The notes under the pieces: model-generated
What the model saw: only the letters and a program-made list of their open reading frames with translations
Databases searched by the model: none
What the model was told of the DNA's origin: nothing
NCBI GenBank assembly: GCA_905214345.1
Contig: CAJMLV010000020.1
Location: 1 to 49,783, forward strand
Direction: 5' to 3'
DNA: 49,783 bases
DNA from: an uncultured bacterium
GTDB taxonomy: Bacteria; Bacillota; Clostridia; Oscillospirales; Ruminococcaceae
Made by a program: the position numbers and the translations under genes
In this document: positions 32,121 through 40,760 of the stretch, one piece after another
How the letters are laid out: each line of letters begins with the position of its first letter
How positions within the stretch are numbered: the first letter of the stretch is position 1

Positions 32121-33217
32121 TGCTGCCCATTCCGCTGCCCATGAAAACCAGGGCCAGCAATGCGGCACTGGCCAAGGCCCGGGCTATGTACGGACGGCGG
32201 CTTACCACCGCCGACTACAAGCGCCTGGCTGCCTGCCGCACCATGCCGGCACTGGCGGCGGAGCTCAAAGCCCTGCCCATGTACGAGGAGGCGCTCAAGG
32301 CGGTCAACCCGCCCACCGCCCGCCGTGCTCAGCTGGAAGCTTTCCTCCGCCAGGCCATCTTTGACCGGTACGACAGCCTGTGCCGGTACGAGCTTTCTTC
32401 CGGGCATCTGCTCTACGGCTACTTCACCACCAGCTGTGAGGTGGACGAGATCCTCTCCTGCCTGCGCTGCCTGGACGCCGGGCGCCCCGGGGATTATCTG
32501 TACAAACTGCCGGACTTTCTGCAGCAGCGTTGTTCGGTGGACCTGTACGCCCTGGCCCGTGTGACCGACGCCAGGAGCCTGCTGGCCGCCCTGGCCGGCA
32601 CGCCCTACCAGAAGATGCTGGCGCCTCTGGCAGAACTGCCCGAAGGCGCCAAGCTTCTGGTGCATGCCGAGCCCTACCTGGAAAGCTGGCGCCATAAAGC
32701 GCTGGTTTCCCTGGCGCCGCAAGCGGCCGCCCGCTCCGCCCCCGGGGCGGAACCGGGGGTGCGGGACTACATCGCTCTGGAATGTGACGCCGCCGCTCTC
32801 TCCAACGCGGCGCGGCTCACCCGCATGAAAGCATTGCCGGCCGCCATCGACGCGGTGGCCCGGCGGGACTGCACCAACCTGAGCGATGCCGAATGGAACG
32901 CCCTGCTGGGTGCCAAGGACATCGACGCTTTCTACGCCGTGTTGGAAAAGACCCGCTACGGCCGAGCGCTGCACCGGTACCAGTACCGCGTCCTCAAGGA
33001 AGGGCTGCAGATGTACCGCTACGACTGGTGCGAAAAATGGCTGCGCTTTTCCACCGACCCCAGCCTGGTCATGCTGTGCTATGTCTACCTGGCCCGGTGT
33101 GAGGTCATGAACCTGGATCATATTATCGAGGGTGTTCATTATCAAATGCCTGCCGACGAACTGCTGTCCCTGCTGGTGGGCTGCAAGGCAGAAAACGACA
33201 AAGGGAGGGTGAATTGA
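32120..33217 (+). CDS. ntpC: V-type ATPase subunit C (AC39/d)
   Basis: Funnel-shaped subunit of 365 residues of the AC39 family that links the central rotor stalk to the membrane c-ring. The family pattern appears as ALAKARAMYGRRLTTADYKRL near residue 15, FDRYDSLCRYEL, and the repeats YALARVTDA and YIALECDAAALSNAARL. Its ATG overlaps the preceding stop by one base (TGATG), so the two are coupled. It is soluble and all-helical. Gene order differs from Enterococcus, where C follows E. Confidence 0.9.
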   Translation: MLPIPLPMKTRASNAALAKARAMYGRRLTTADYKRLAACRTMPALAAELKALPMYEEALKAVNPPTARRAQLEAFLRQAIFDRYDSLCRYELSSGHLLYGYFTTSCEVDEILSCLRCLDAGRPGDYLYKLPDFLQQRCSVDLYALARVTDARSLLAALAGTPYQKMLAPLAELPEGAKLLVHAEPYLESWRHKALVSLAPQAAARSAPGAEPGVRDYIALECDAAALSNAARLTRMKALPAAIDAVARRDCTNLSDAEWNALLGAKDIDAFYAVLEKTRYGRALHRYQYRVLKEGLQMYRYDWCEKWLRFSTDPSLVMLCYVYLARCEVMNLDHIIEGVHYQMPADELLSLLVGCKAENDKGRVN

Positions 33218-33218
33218 T

Positions 33219-35159
33219 TTGGTCGAACGGATGAAGCTGGTCCATGTGCAGGGCACCCTGCCCCACCTGGACGAATTTTTGGGCGCCTGCTGCCTGGACG
33301 GTCGTTTCGGGCTGGAGCCTGCCGCCGACTACATGTCCGCCTCGCTGGGGTACGCCCCGATGAATGAGGAGGACCCCTACACGCCGCTGGTACAGCGGGT
33401 GGAAACGCTGGCCAAGGAGGTCGGGCAGACGCTGCCCGATACCCCGCCGGTCAAAACCCCCGCGGACCCCGAAACCCGGGAGTTCCTGGATGACCTGACC
33501 CGCCGCATCGACGCGCTGCGGGACGAAAAGGCCAGCCTGCTGGAACAGCAGAAACTCTGCGAGGAAGGTATCGAGCAGTACAGCCACTTCCTCGGCCTGA
33601 AAGCCAACATCGACGACATCGGCAACTGCAAGCACGTGAAGGTGCGCTTCGGCTTTTTGCCCAAGTCCGGCTACAACAAGCTGATGAGCAGCTACGCCGA
33701 TGACCCCTATATCCTCTTTGTGCCCTGCAGCCAGACCGCCGACGGGTACTGGGGCGTCTACCTGACGCCGCGCAGCAAGGCCCAGGAGACCGACGGTATC
33801 TTCTCCATGCTCTTCTTTGAGCCTCTGCGGGTGCCCGGCGCCGCCGGCAGCCCCGACGAGATCGTAGAGCACTTCCGGGAAAACCTGGAAGTGGTGCAGC
33901 AGAGCATCGACAACATCGACGCCCGCCTGCGGGAAGTCTGGGAGGCCAACAAGGAAAAGGCCGAAATGATCTACAACGGCGCCCGCTATAACGCCGCGGT
34001 GTTCAGCCTGCGGCAGTACGCCGCCGTCAAGGGGGCCCACTTCTTCTGCGTGGGATGGGTGCCCGCGTCCCAGATCGCCGAGATCACCGAGCTGGCCAAG
34101 GCCATCCCCAGCATCCGCGTTACCGTGGATGATCCCGATCAGGCCGGCCGCCATACACCGCCTACCAAGCTGCGCAATGCCTGGTTTTTCCGCCCTTTTG
34201 AGTTCTTTGTCGAAATGTACGGGCTTCCCAATTATGACGAGACGGATGTGACCGCGTTTGTGGCTGTGACCTTCACCGTGCTTTTCGGCATCATGTTCGG
34301 GGACGTGGGGCAGGGGCTGGTGCTCACTGCATTCAGCCTGTTTATGTGGAAGGTCAAAAAGAATCCGTTGTTCCACCTGATGATCCCCTGCGGTATCGCC
34401 AGCACCCTGGCCGGTTTCGTCTACGGTTCGGTCTTCGGGTTTGAGGATGTCCTCGATCCCCTGTACCTGGCCGCGGGTTTGCCCGGCAAACCGGTGTCGG
34501 TGATGGAATCCATCAACGGCATCCTGCTCTTTGCGGTGTACATCGGTGTGCTGCTGGTGCTGGCCGCCATGGGCATGAACATCTACACCAAGGCCAAACA
34601 GGGCCATACCGGTGATGTGCTCTTCGGCACCAACGGTGTGGTGGGCGTCATCACCTACGTGGCAGGTGTGGATCTGGTCAGCGCCTTCATGGGCGCCACC
34701 GTCTTTATGCCGGTGCCTCTGGCTGCCGTGCTTCTGGTGCTGGGTCTGGCGGCTCTGCTCTTTGCTGGGGTCCTGGCCCCGCTGTTCAACGGCGAGCCCG
34801 ACTGGATGCCTGCCGAAGGCTGGGGCGGCTACCTGATGCAGAACATCTTCGAACTGCTGGAAAGCGTGCTCAGCTATCTGTCCAACACCATCTCCTTCCT
34901 GCGTGTGGGCGCCTTTGTCATCGTCCACGCCAGCATGATGATGGTCGTCTTCACCCTGGCAGGGGAACCCGCCAACCCGGTGGTGGTTGTGCTGGGCAAC
35001 CTGGTGGTCATCGCGCTGGAAGCGCTGCTGTCCGCCATCCAGGGCATCCGTCTGGAATTCTACGAGATGTTCAGCCGCTTCTACCAGGGCGGCGGCCACA
35101 AGTTCCGCGCCCTGGACCTGAAGGACAAGGCCAGCAGCCTGTCCGGCGATGCTTCCTGA
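33219..35159 (+). CDS. ntpI: V-type ATPase subunit I
   Basis: Membrane stator of 646 residues (equivalent of eukaryotic subunit a). The N-terminal half is soluble with a coiled region (about 85-120) and VKVRFGFLPKSGYNKL. The C-terminal half has about seven or eight membrane helices, beginning near TAFVAVTFTVLFGIMFGDVGQG, with the ion-channel segment NTISFLRVGAFVIVHASMM (about 562-580), including the essential arginine. The start is TTG, chosen because GGAGGG lies 9 bases upstream and the next ATG is too far. One base separates it from subunit C. Confidence 0.95.
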   Translation: MVERMKLVHVQGTLPHLDEFLGACCLDGRFGLEPAADYMSASLGYAPMNEEDPYTPLVQRVETLAKEVGQTLPDTPPVKTPADPETREFLDDLTRRIDALRDEKASLLEQQKLCEEGIEQYSHFLGLKANIDDIGNCKHVKVRFGFLPKSGYNKLMSSYADDPYILFVPCSQTADGYWGVYLTPRSKAQETDGIFSMLFFEPLRVPGAAGSPDEIVEHFRENLEVVQQSIDNIDARLREVWEANKEKAEMIYNGARYNAAVFSLRQYAAVKGAHFFCVGWVPASQIAEITELAKAIPSIRVTVDDPDQAGRHTPPTKLRNAWFFRPFEFFVEMYGLPNYDETDVTAFVAVTFTVLFGIMFGDVGQGLVLTAFSLFMWKVKKNPLFHLMIPCGIASTLAGFVYGSVFGFEDVLDPLYLAAGLPGKPVSVMESINGILLFAVYIGVLLVLAAMGMNIYTKAKQGHTGDVLFGTNGVVGVITYVAGVDLVSAFMGATVFMPVPLAAVLLVLGLAALLFAGVLAPLFNGEPDWMPAEGWGGYLMQNIFELLESVLSYLSNTISFLRVGAFVIVHASMMMVVFTLAGEPANPVVVVLGNLVVIALEALLSAIQGIRLEFYEMFSRFYQGGGHKFRALDLKDKASSLSGDAS

Positions 35160-35229
35160 CTGTGCCTGCCCCACGGGGCAGACCCCGTCTTTTGCATACA
35201 AAACCGTTCAATCACAGGAGGGTATTATT

Positions 35230-35613
35230 ATGAAAACCAACGCTCGCAAACTGATCGCTTCCCTGCTCGTTGTCTTTGCTCTGGTCTGCTTCGGCTGCTT
35301 TGCCGCCAGCGCGGAAGGCACCGATACCACCGCCACCACTTCCACCACCCAGACCGCCGAGGAAGAGGCTGTCTCTGAGACCAACGACCACAACACCAGC
35401 CTGAGCATCGGCCTGATCGCCGCTGCCCTGGCCACCGGCCTGGCCGGCATCGGCGGCGGTATTGCCGTTGCCGCCGGCGCCCCCGCCGCCATCGCTGCCA
35501 ACAGCGAGAACCCCAAGACCTTCGGTAAGAGCCTGGTCTTCGTCGCCCTGGGCGAATCCATCGCTCTGTACGGCCTGGTCATCTCCATCATGATCCTGAG
35601 CAAGCTGGTGTAA
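35230..35613 (+). CDS. ntpK: V-type ATPase subunit K (c-ring proteolipid)
   Basis: Ring proteolipid of 127 residues. It has a cleavable-looking signal (about 1-28, ending FAASA), a Thr/Glu linker, and only two membrane helices: one with GLAGIGGGIAVAAGAPAAIA and one with ALGESIALYGLVISI carrying the ion-carrying Glu109. Many bacterial V-type K subunits have four helices, so this is the short F-type-like form. Ser110 and Tyr114 fit the Na+-site pattern of F-type c subunits, but the matching Gln of helix 1 is Val80, so the coupling ion is uncertain. AGGAGG precedes the ATG. Confidence 0.94.
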   Translation: MKTNARKLIASLLVVFALVCFGCFAASAEGTDTTATTSTTQTAEEEAVSETNDHNTSLSIGLIAAALATGLAGIGGGIAVAAGAPAAIAANSENPKTFGKSLVFVALGESIALYGLVISIMILSKLV

Positions 35614-35616
35614 ACT

Positions 35617-35925
35617 ATGCGCTTCTATCTCATCAGCGATAACTCCGATGCCATGAACGGGCTGCGCCTGGCCGGCATCGAGGGGACCGTCGCCCGCAGC
35701 GAGGAGGATGTCCGTGCCGCGCTGCAGTCCATCGCCCGGCAGAAAGACATCGGCATGATCCTCGTCACCGAGAAGATCGCCGAAGCCTACACCGAGGCGC
35801 TGGACCCTGTTCTGGGCAACGCCGGCGGTCCGCTGCTGGTCACGGTGCCTTCCACCGGCGGTTCCGCCGCCGGCAAGGACCGCATCACACGCTACATCCG
35901 CGAAGCCATCGGCATCAAGGTCTGA
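35617..35925 (+). CDS. ntpG: V-type ATPase subunit F
   Basis: Rotor-stalk subunit of 102 residues. The Rossmann-like N-terminus MRFYLISDNSDAMNGLRLAGI and the middle IGMILVTEKIAEAY are family hallmarks; the C-terminal helix (RITRYIREAIGIKV) would contact subunit D. The start lies three bases after the K stop, with no strong separate binding site, so coupling to K is likely. Confidence 0.92.
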   Translation: MRFYLISDNSDAMNGLRLAGIEGTVARSEEDVRAALQSIARQKDIGMILVTEKIAEAYTEALDPVLGNAGGPLLVTVPSTGGSAAGKDRITRYIREAIGIKV

Positions 35926-35993
35926 GCCGCTTCGCCCGGCCCGGCGGTTCCGGGAACGTAACAACACAAATTCGTTTTTTGGGGGTGTACCAT

Positions 35994-36578
35994 ATGCTGG
36001 AATTGAACGTCCGCGCCGAAGAGTTCCTCGCGTCCATCCGGGCCGAGGGCGAACGCCAGTGCGCCGAGATCCGTGTAAAGACCGACGCCGAAGTGGAGGC
36101 CGCGCTCAGCGAAGCCCAAAAGACGGAGGCTGCCCGCGCGGAATCCACCGTGGCATTTGAAACGGCCCGCGCCAAGACCCAGGCCAACCGCGCCCTGAGT
36201 GCCGCCCGCACCCAGGCCCGCGGCGAACTGGCTGCCCGCCGTGCCCAACTGGCCGACGCCGTATTTGCCAAGGCGCAGCAGAAACTGGCCGACTTTACCC
36301 GCACCGCAGAATACGGACCCTGGCTGCGCGAAAGCGCTGCCGCCCTGGCCAAACGCCTGGGCGCAGGCACCGTGCTGTATGCCCGCCCGGCCGACCTGCC
36401 GCTGCTCACCGACCTGCCCGCCGGCTGCACCCTGCAGCCCGACGAAAGCAACACCCTGGGCGGCCTGCGTGCCGAGAACCCGGCGGCCAATCTGGCTGCC
36501 GACGACACGCTCACCGCTCGTCTGGCGGCCCAGCGCCCCTGGTTCCTGGAGAACGCGGGGCTGGAGATCGCGCTGTAA
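35994..36578 (+). CDS. ntpE: V-type ATPase subunit E
   Basis: Peripheral-stalk subunit of 194 residues. A long charged helix (about 5-85, EEFLASIRAEGERQCAEIRV) pairs with the G/H-like coiled coil encoded first in the operon. The globular C-terminal part has GGLRAENPAANLAADDTLTA, matching the GG-box near the end of E subunits. ATG at 35994 sits behind a GGGGGT box; TTG and GTG codons just upstream are less likely starts. A 68-base gap with no clear promoter precedes it. Confidence 0.9.
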   Translation: MLELNVRAEEFLASIRAEGERQCAEIRVKTDAEVEAALSEAQKTEAARAESTVAFETARAKTQANRALSAARTQARGELAARRAQLADAVFAKAQQKLADFTRTAEYGPWLRESAAALAKRLGAGTVLYARPADLPLLTDLPAGCTLQPDESNTLGGLRAENPAANLAADDTLTARLAAQRPWFLENAGLEIAL

Positions 36579-36602
36579 GGCTACAAAGAGGGAAGGATCA
36601 CC

Positions 36603-38393
36603 ATGCAAACCTATCAACTTCACAGCATCAACGGACCGGTGGTCACCGTCAAGGGCCGCACTGGGCTTTCGATGATGGAGATGGTCCACGTGGGCAAAGA
36701 GCGTCTGGTGGGCGAAGTCATCCGTCTGGACGCCGATGCCGCCACCATCCAGGTCTATGAAGAAACCGGCGGCCTGCGCCCCGGCGAGCCCGTGGAACCC
36801 ACCGGCGCGCCGCTGTCCGTCACCCTGGGCCCCGGCATCCTGCGCAACATCTACGACGGTATCCAGCGTCCGCTGCCCGCCATCGAAGCCGCCAGCGGCA
36901 GCTTCATCGGCCGCGGCGCCCAGGCCCCTGCCCTGGATACCGAACATAAATGGGATGTGACCGTCACCGTCAACCCCGGCGATACCCTGGAACCGGGCCA
37001 GGTCTATGCCACCTGCCCCGAGACCCCGGCCATCACCCACCGCTGCATGCTTTCGCCGCTGTACAGCCGCTGCACCGTCACCTGGGCGGCGGAAAACGGC
37101 GCCTATACCGTGGAAGAACCCATCGCCAAGGTCAAGGATGAATCCGGCAAGGAGATCACCCTGACCCTGTGCCAGAAATGGCCCATCCGTACGCCCCGCC
37201 CCACCGCGGCGCGTATGACTTCGCCCAAACCCCTGATCACCGGCCAGCGTGTCATCGATACCATGTTCCCCCTGGCCAAGGGCGGCGCCGCCGCCATCCC
37301 CGGCGGTTTCGGCACCGGCAAGACCATGACCCAGCACCAGCTGGCCAAATGGTGCGACGCCGACATCATCATCTACGTCGGCTGCGGCGAACGCGGCAAC
37401 GAGATGACCCAGGCCCTGCAGGAGTTCAGTGAACTGACCGACCCGCGCACCGGCAACAGCCTGATGGACCGGACCGTGCTCATCGCCAACACTTCCAACA
37501 TGCCTGTGGCCGCCCGCGAAGCTTCCATCTACACCGGCATCACCCTGGCGGAATACTACCGCGACATGGGCTACCACGCCGCCATGATGGCCGACTCCAC
37601 CTCCCGCTGGGCCGAAGCCCTGCGTGAGATCTCCGGCCGTCTGGAAGAGATGCCCGCCGACGAAGGCTACCCCGCCTATCTGCCCAGCCGTCTGGCGGAG
37701 TTCTACGAACGCGCCGGCTACTTCAAGACCCTGGGCGGGGAAGAGGGCTCCGTGTCGGTCATCGGCGCCGTCAGCCCCCAGGGCAACGACTTCTCCGAAC
37801 CGGTCACCCAGAACACCAAGCGCTTCACCCGCTGCTTCTGGGCTCTGGACAAGAGCCTGGCCTACGCCCGCCATTACCCCGCCATCAACTGGAACGATTC
37901 TTACAGCGAATACCTGGGGGATCTGTCCGAATGGTACTACGACAATGTGGGCACCGACTTCATGCAGTGCCGCAGCCGTCTGGCCGACCTGCTTCTGCAG
38001 GAGACCAACCTCATGCAGATCGTCAAGCTGATCGGCTCCGACGTTCTGCCCGATGACCAGAAACTGACCATCGAGATCGCCCGTGTCATCCGCGTGGGCT
38101 TTTTGCAGCAGAACGCTTTCCATGCCACCGACACCTTTGTGCCGCTGGAAAAGCAGCTGAAGATGATGGAGATCATCCTGTACCTCTACGACAAGTGCAA
38201 CGCTCTGGTCGCCAAGCAGGTGCCGGTCAGCACTCTGCTGGCCACCGGCCTGTTCGACACCCTGGTCAAGATGAAGTACGACATCCCCAACGATGATTTC
38301 AGCCGCTTCGACGCCCTGCGCGCCGAGATCGACACCAAGCTGGCCGCCGCAGGCGCGGGAGCCGGCAATAAGGAAGGGGGCAGCGCCCAATGA
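36603..38393 (+). CDS. ntpA: V-type ATPase catalytic subunit A
   Basis: Catalytic head subunit of 596 residues that binds and hydrolyses (or makes) ATP. The P-loop reads GGFGTGKTMTQHQ (about 233-245; family usually GAFGCGKT), followed by the catalytic-Glu segment CGERGNEMTQALQEF, and MMADSTSRWAEALREISGRL. The non-homologous insert typical of A subunits is present at about 115-185. A GGAAGG-type box precedes the ATG. It overlaps subunit B by four bases. Confidence 0.97.
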   Translation: MQTYQLHSINGPVVTVKGRTGLSMMEMVHVGKERLVGEVIRLDADAATIQVYEETGGLRPGEPVEPTGAPLSVTLGPGILRNIYDGIQRPLPAIEAASGSFIGRGAQAPALDTEHKWDVTVTVNPGDTLEPGQVYATCPETPAITHRCMLSPLYSRCTVTWAAENGAYTVEEPIAKVKDESGKEITLTLCQKWPIRTPRPTAARMTSPKPLITGQRVIDTMFPLAKGGAAAIPGGFGTGKTMTQHQLAKWCDADIIIYVGCGERGNEMTQALQEFSELTDPRTGNSLMDRTVLIANTSNMPVAAREASIYTGITLAEYYRDMGYHAAMMADSTSRWAEALREISGRLEEMPADEGYPAYLPSRLAEFYERAGYFKTLGGEEGSVSVIGAVSPQGNDFSEPVTQNTKRFTRCFWALDKSLAYARHYPAINWNDSYSEYLGDLSEWYYDNVGTDFMQCRSRLADLLLQETNLMQIVKLIGSDVLPDDQKLTIEIARVIRVGFLQQNAFHATDTFVPLEKQLKMMEIILYLYDKCNALVAKQVPVSTLLATGLFDTLVKMKYDIPNDDFSRFDALRAEIDTKLAAAGAGAGNKEGGSAQ

Positions 38394-39820
38394 TTCTGGA
38401 ACATATTGGTCTGAGCCAGATCAACGGCTCTCTGGTCGTGCTGGACGATGTGCCCGGCGTCAGCTATGACGAAGTGGTGGAACTCCGCCTGGATAACGGC
38501 ACCACCCGCACCGGCCGTGTGGTCATGGTGGAAGAAAACCGCTGCGTTGTCCAGGTCTTTGAAGGCTCCACCGGCCTGAGCCTGGTCAACACCCGCACCG
38601 TCTTTACCGGCCATCCCATGATGATGGACCTTTCGCCCGAACTGCCGGGCCGTATCCTGGACGGCCTGGGCCGCCCCATCGACGGCCAGGGGGATATTTA
38701 CCCGGTGGCCCGCCGTGATGTGAACGGCGCCCCCATCAACCCGGTCAGCCGTGTGTATCCCCGGAACTACATCCATACCGGCATCTCCTCCATCGACTGC
38801 CTGACCACCCTGATCCGCGGCCAGAAGCTGCCCATCTTCTCCGGTTCCGGCATGCGCCACAATGAACTGGCCGTGCAGATCGTGCAGCAGGCCAGCGTGT
38901 CCGACGGGTCGGACTTCGCCATCGTCTTTGCCGCCATGGGCGTCAAGAACGACGTGGCCGAATACTTCCGGGATTCCTTTGTCAGCACCGGCGCCATGGA
39001 CCGCGTGGTCATGCTGCTGAACCTGGCAAACGACCCCATCATCGAACGTATCATCACCCCCCGTGCCGCTCTGACCGTGGCCGAGTACCTGGCCTTCGAC
39101 CTGGGCAAGAACGTGCTGGTCATCCTCACCGACATGACCAGCTACTGCGAAGCCCTGCGTGAGTTCTCCTCCTCCAAGGGTGAGATCCCCGCCCGTAAAG
39201 GCTTCCCCGGTTACCTGTACTCCGACCTGGCCAGCCTGTACGAACGGGCCGGCATCATCAAGGGCAGCACCGGTTCGGTCACCCAGATTCCCATCCTGAC
39301 CATGCCCGGCGACGACATCACCCACCCCATCCCCGACCTGACCGGCTACATCACCGAAGGTCAGATCGTGCTGGACCGTGCCATGGACGCCACCGGCATC
39401 TATCCGCCCGTGGCCGTACTGCCCAGCCTGTCCCGTCTGATGAAGGACGGCATCGGCGCCGGCTACACCCGCGACGACCACGTCACCCTGGCCAACCAGC
39501 TCTTTGCCTGCTACGCCAAGGTGCAGGACGCCAAGGCACTGGCCAGCGTCATCGGTGAGGAGGAACTGTCCGAGAGCGACAAGCTGCTGATGCAGTTCGG
39601 CCGCGAATTCGAGCACCGCTTCATCGGCCAGGGCAACACCAACCGTTCCATGGAAGAGACCCTGGACCTGGGCTGGGAACTGCTGGCAGGGCTGCCCCGC
39701 GCCGCCCTGGACCGCTGCGACGACCAGCCGCTGGATACCTATTACGAGCCGGCCCGCAAGCGCCGTCTGCGCCGCCAGGCCATGCTGGATGCCCAGCCCG
39801 CCCCCGGCGCAGCCAAATAA
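38390..39820 (+). CDS. ntpB: V-type ATPase subunit B
   Basis: Non-catalytic head subunit of 476 residues that alternates with A in the A3B3 hexamer. It lacks a P-loop, as usual, and shows GRPIDGQGDI, ISSIDCLTTLIRGQKLPIFS, GMRHNELAVQIVQQA and the arginine-finger-region sequence PVAVLPSLSRLMKDGIG. The ATG overlaps the subunit A stop (ATGA), keeping A and B production in step. Confidence 0.97.
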   Translation: MILEHIGLSQINGSLVVLDDVPGVSYDEVVELRLDNGTTRTGRVVMVEENRCVVQVFEGSTGLSLVNTRTVFTGHPMMMDLSPELPGRILDGLGRPIDGQGDIYPVARRDVNGAPINPVSRVYPRNYIHTGISSIDCLTTLIRGQKLPIFSGSGMRHNELAVQIVQQASVSDGSDFAIVFAAMGVKNDVAEYFRDSFVSTGAMDRVVMLLNLANDPIIERIITPRAALTVAEYLAFDLGKNVLVILTDMTSYCEALREFSSSKGEIPARKGFPGYLYSDLASLYERAGIIKGSTGSVTQIPILTMPGDDITHPIPDLTGYITEGQIVLDRAMDATGIYPPVAVLPSLSRLMKDGIGAGYTRDDHVTLANQLFACYAKVQDAKALASVIGEEELSESDKLLMQFGREFEHRFIGQGNTNRSMEETLDLGWELLAGLPRAALDRCDDQPLDTYYEPARKRRLRRQAMLDAQPAPGAAK

Positions 39821-39861
39821 TGTCCGAACATCCACTTTCCGGCAAAGGCAGGTGAATCACC

Positions 39862-40473
39862 GTGCAGCAGGTATTTCCCACAAAATCCAACCTGATGGCC
39901 ACCAAGCGCAGCCTGGCGCTGGCCGAACAGGGCTACGAACTGATGGACCGCAAGCGCAACATCCTTGTGCGCGAGATGATGCGCCTGATCGACCGCGCCG
40001 CGGCCATTCAGGACAAGATCAGCGCGGCTTACGCCGAAGCGTACAGCGCTTTGCAGCGTGCCAACGTCATGCTGGGCTCGGTGGGTGAGTTCACGGCCAG
40101 CGTGCCGGTGGAACATGGGCTTTCCATCGAGCGGCGCAGCGTCATGGGCGTGGAACTGCCCACCGTCACCCTGGAACCCAGCGCTCCTCTGGGGCTGTAT
40201 TACGGCCTGGAATCCACCAACGGCACCCTGGATGCCGCCTACATCAAGTTCAACGAGGTCAAGACCCTGACCGTGGAACTGGCAGAGGTGGAAACCAGCG
40301 TGCTGCGCCTGGCCGAAGCCATCCGCAAGACCCAGAAGCGTGCCAATGCCCTGGGCAACGTGCAGATCCCCCAGATGGAATCCACCGTCAAGTTCATCGA
40401 CGAGGCACTGGCCGAGAAGGAGCGGGAGGAATTCAGCCGCCTGAAGGTCATCAAGAATCAGAAAAGCAAATAA
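39862..40473 (+). CDS. ntpD: V-type ATPase subunit D
   Basis: Central rotor shaft of 203 residues (gamma-like): two long antiparallel helices, with the N-terminal signature PTKSNLMATKRSLALAEQGY and the C-terminal TQKRANALGNVQIPQME. The start is GTG at 39862, with an AGGTGA box about eight bases before it. It is the last gene of the operon and is followed by a strong terminator. Confidence 0.95.
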   Translation: MQQVFPTKSNLMATKRSLALAEQGYELMDRKRNILVREMMRLIDRAAAIQDKISAAYAEAYSALQRANVMLGSVGEFTASVPVEHGLSIERRSVMGVELPTVTLEPSAPLGLYYGLESTNGTLDAAYIKFNEVKTLTVELAEVETSVLRLAEAIRKTQKRANALGNVQIPQMESTVKFIDEALAEKEREEFSRLKVIKNQKSK

Positions 40474-40484
40474 ATGCTTTTTCG

Positions 40485-40509
40485 GGCGGCCTTCGGGCCG
40501 CCTTTTTTT
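40485..40509 (+). terminator. Terminator of the V-ATPase operon
   Basis: Perfect seven-base stem GGCGGCC (40485-40491) with 40496-40502, stable TTCG tetraloop, then T7. It is 12 bases after the subunit D stop. Confidence 0.95.
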
Positions 40510-40686
40510 GGGGAAACGGCATTTAGCCGTTTAGTCCTTCCTTTTCGTGCCCGAAAAGGAACAACACATCGGCTGCCAGCCATTTCCCCGGCAGCCTGCC
40601 GTCCGCCCAGAGCCCCCCAACAAAACAAAAAAGAAAACCAGCCAAGGAGCCAAGGGGCAAAAGCTGCGCTTTTCCCCCTCGGCCCC
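40510..40686. repeat. Intergenic hairpin cluster, repeat-like
   Basis: Palindromes AACGGC/GCCGTT (near 40515-40531), TTCCTTTTCG with CGAAAAGGAA (40538-40561), and an AAAAG-CTGCG-CTTTT core nested in GGGGC-type arms (near 40650-40685) fill the gap before aspS. The TTCCTTTT hairpin resembles the one at 13920-13945. No gene is supported. Confidence 0.5.
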
Positions 40687-40715
40687 TTGCCAAAAAAGCA
40701 TGGCCGCGTTATAAT
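40687..40715 (+). promoter_or_regulatory. aspS promoter
   Basis: -35 TTGCCA (40687-40692), 17-base spacer, perfect -10 TATAAT (40710-40715), about 40 bases before the aspS start. Confidence 0.85.
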
Positions 40716-40760
40716 TAAGTTTCAGCAAACCAAGATTCGCACCAAAAGGGGATAGAGAGT

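Noticed and set aside
35892..38390. An 832-codon open frame on the minus strand
   Set aside because: It is antisense to V-ATPase subunits E and A, with composition typical of shadow frames.
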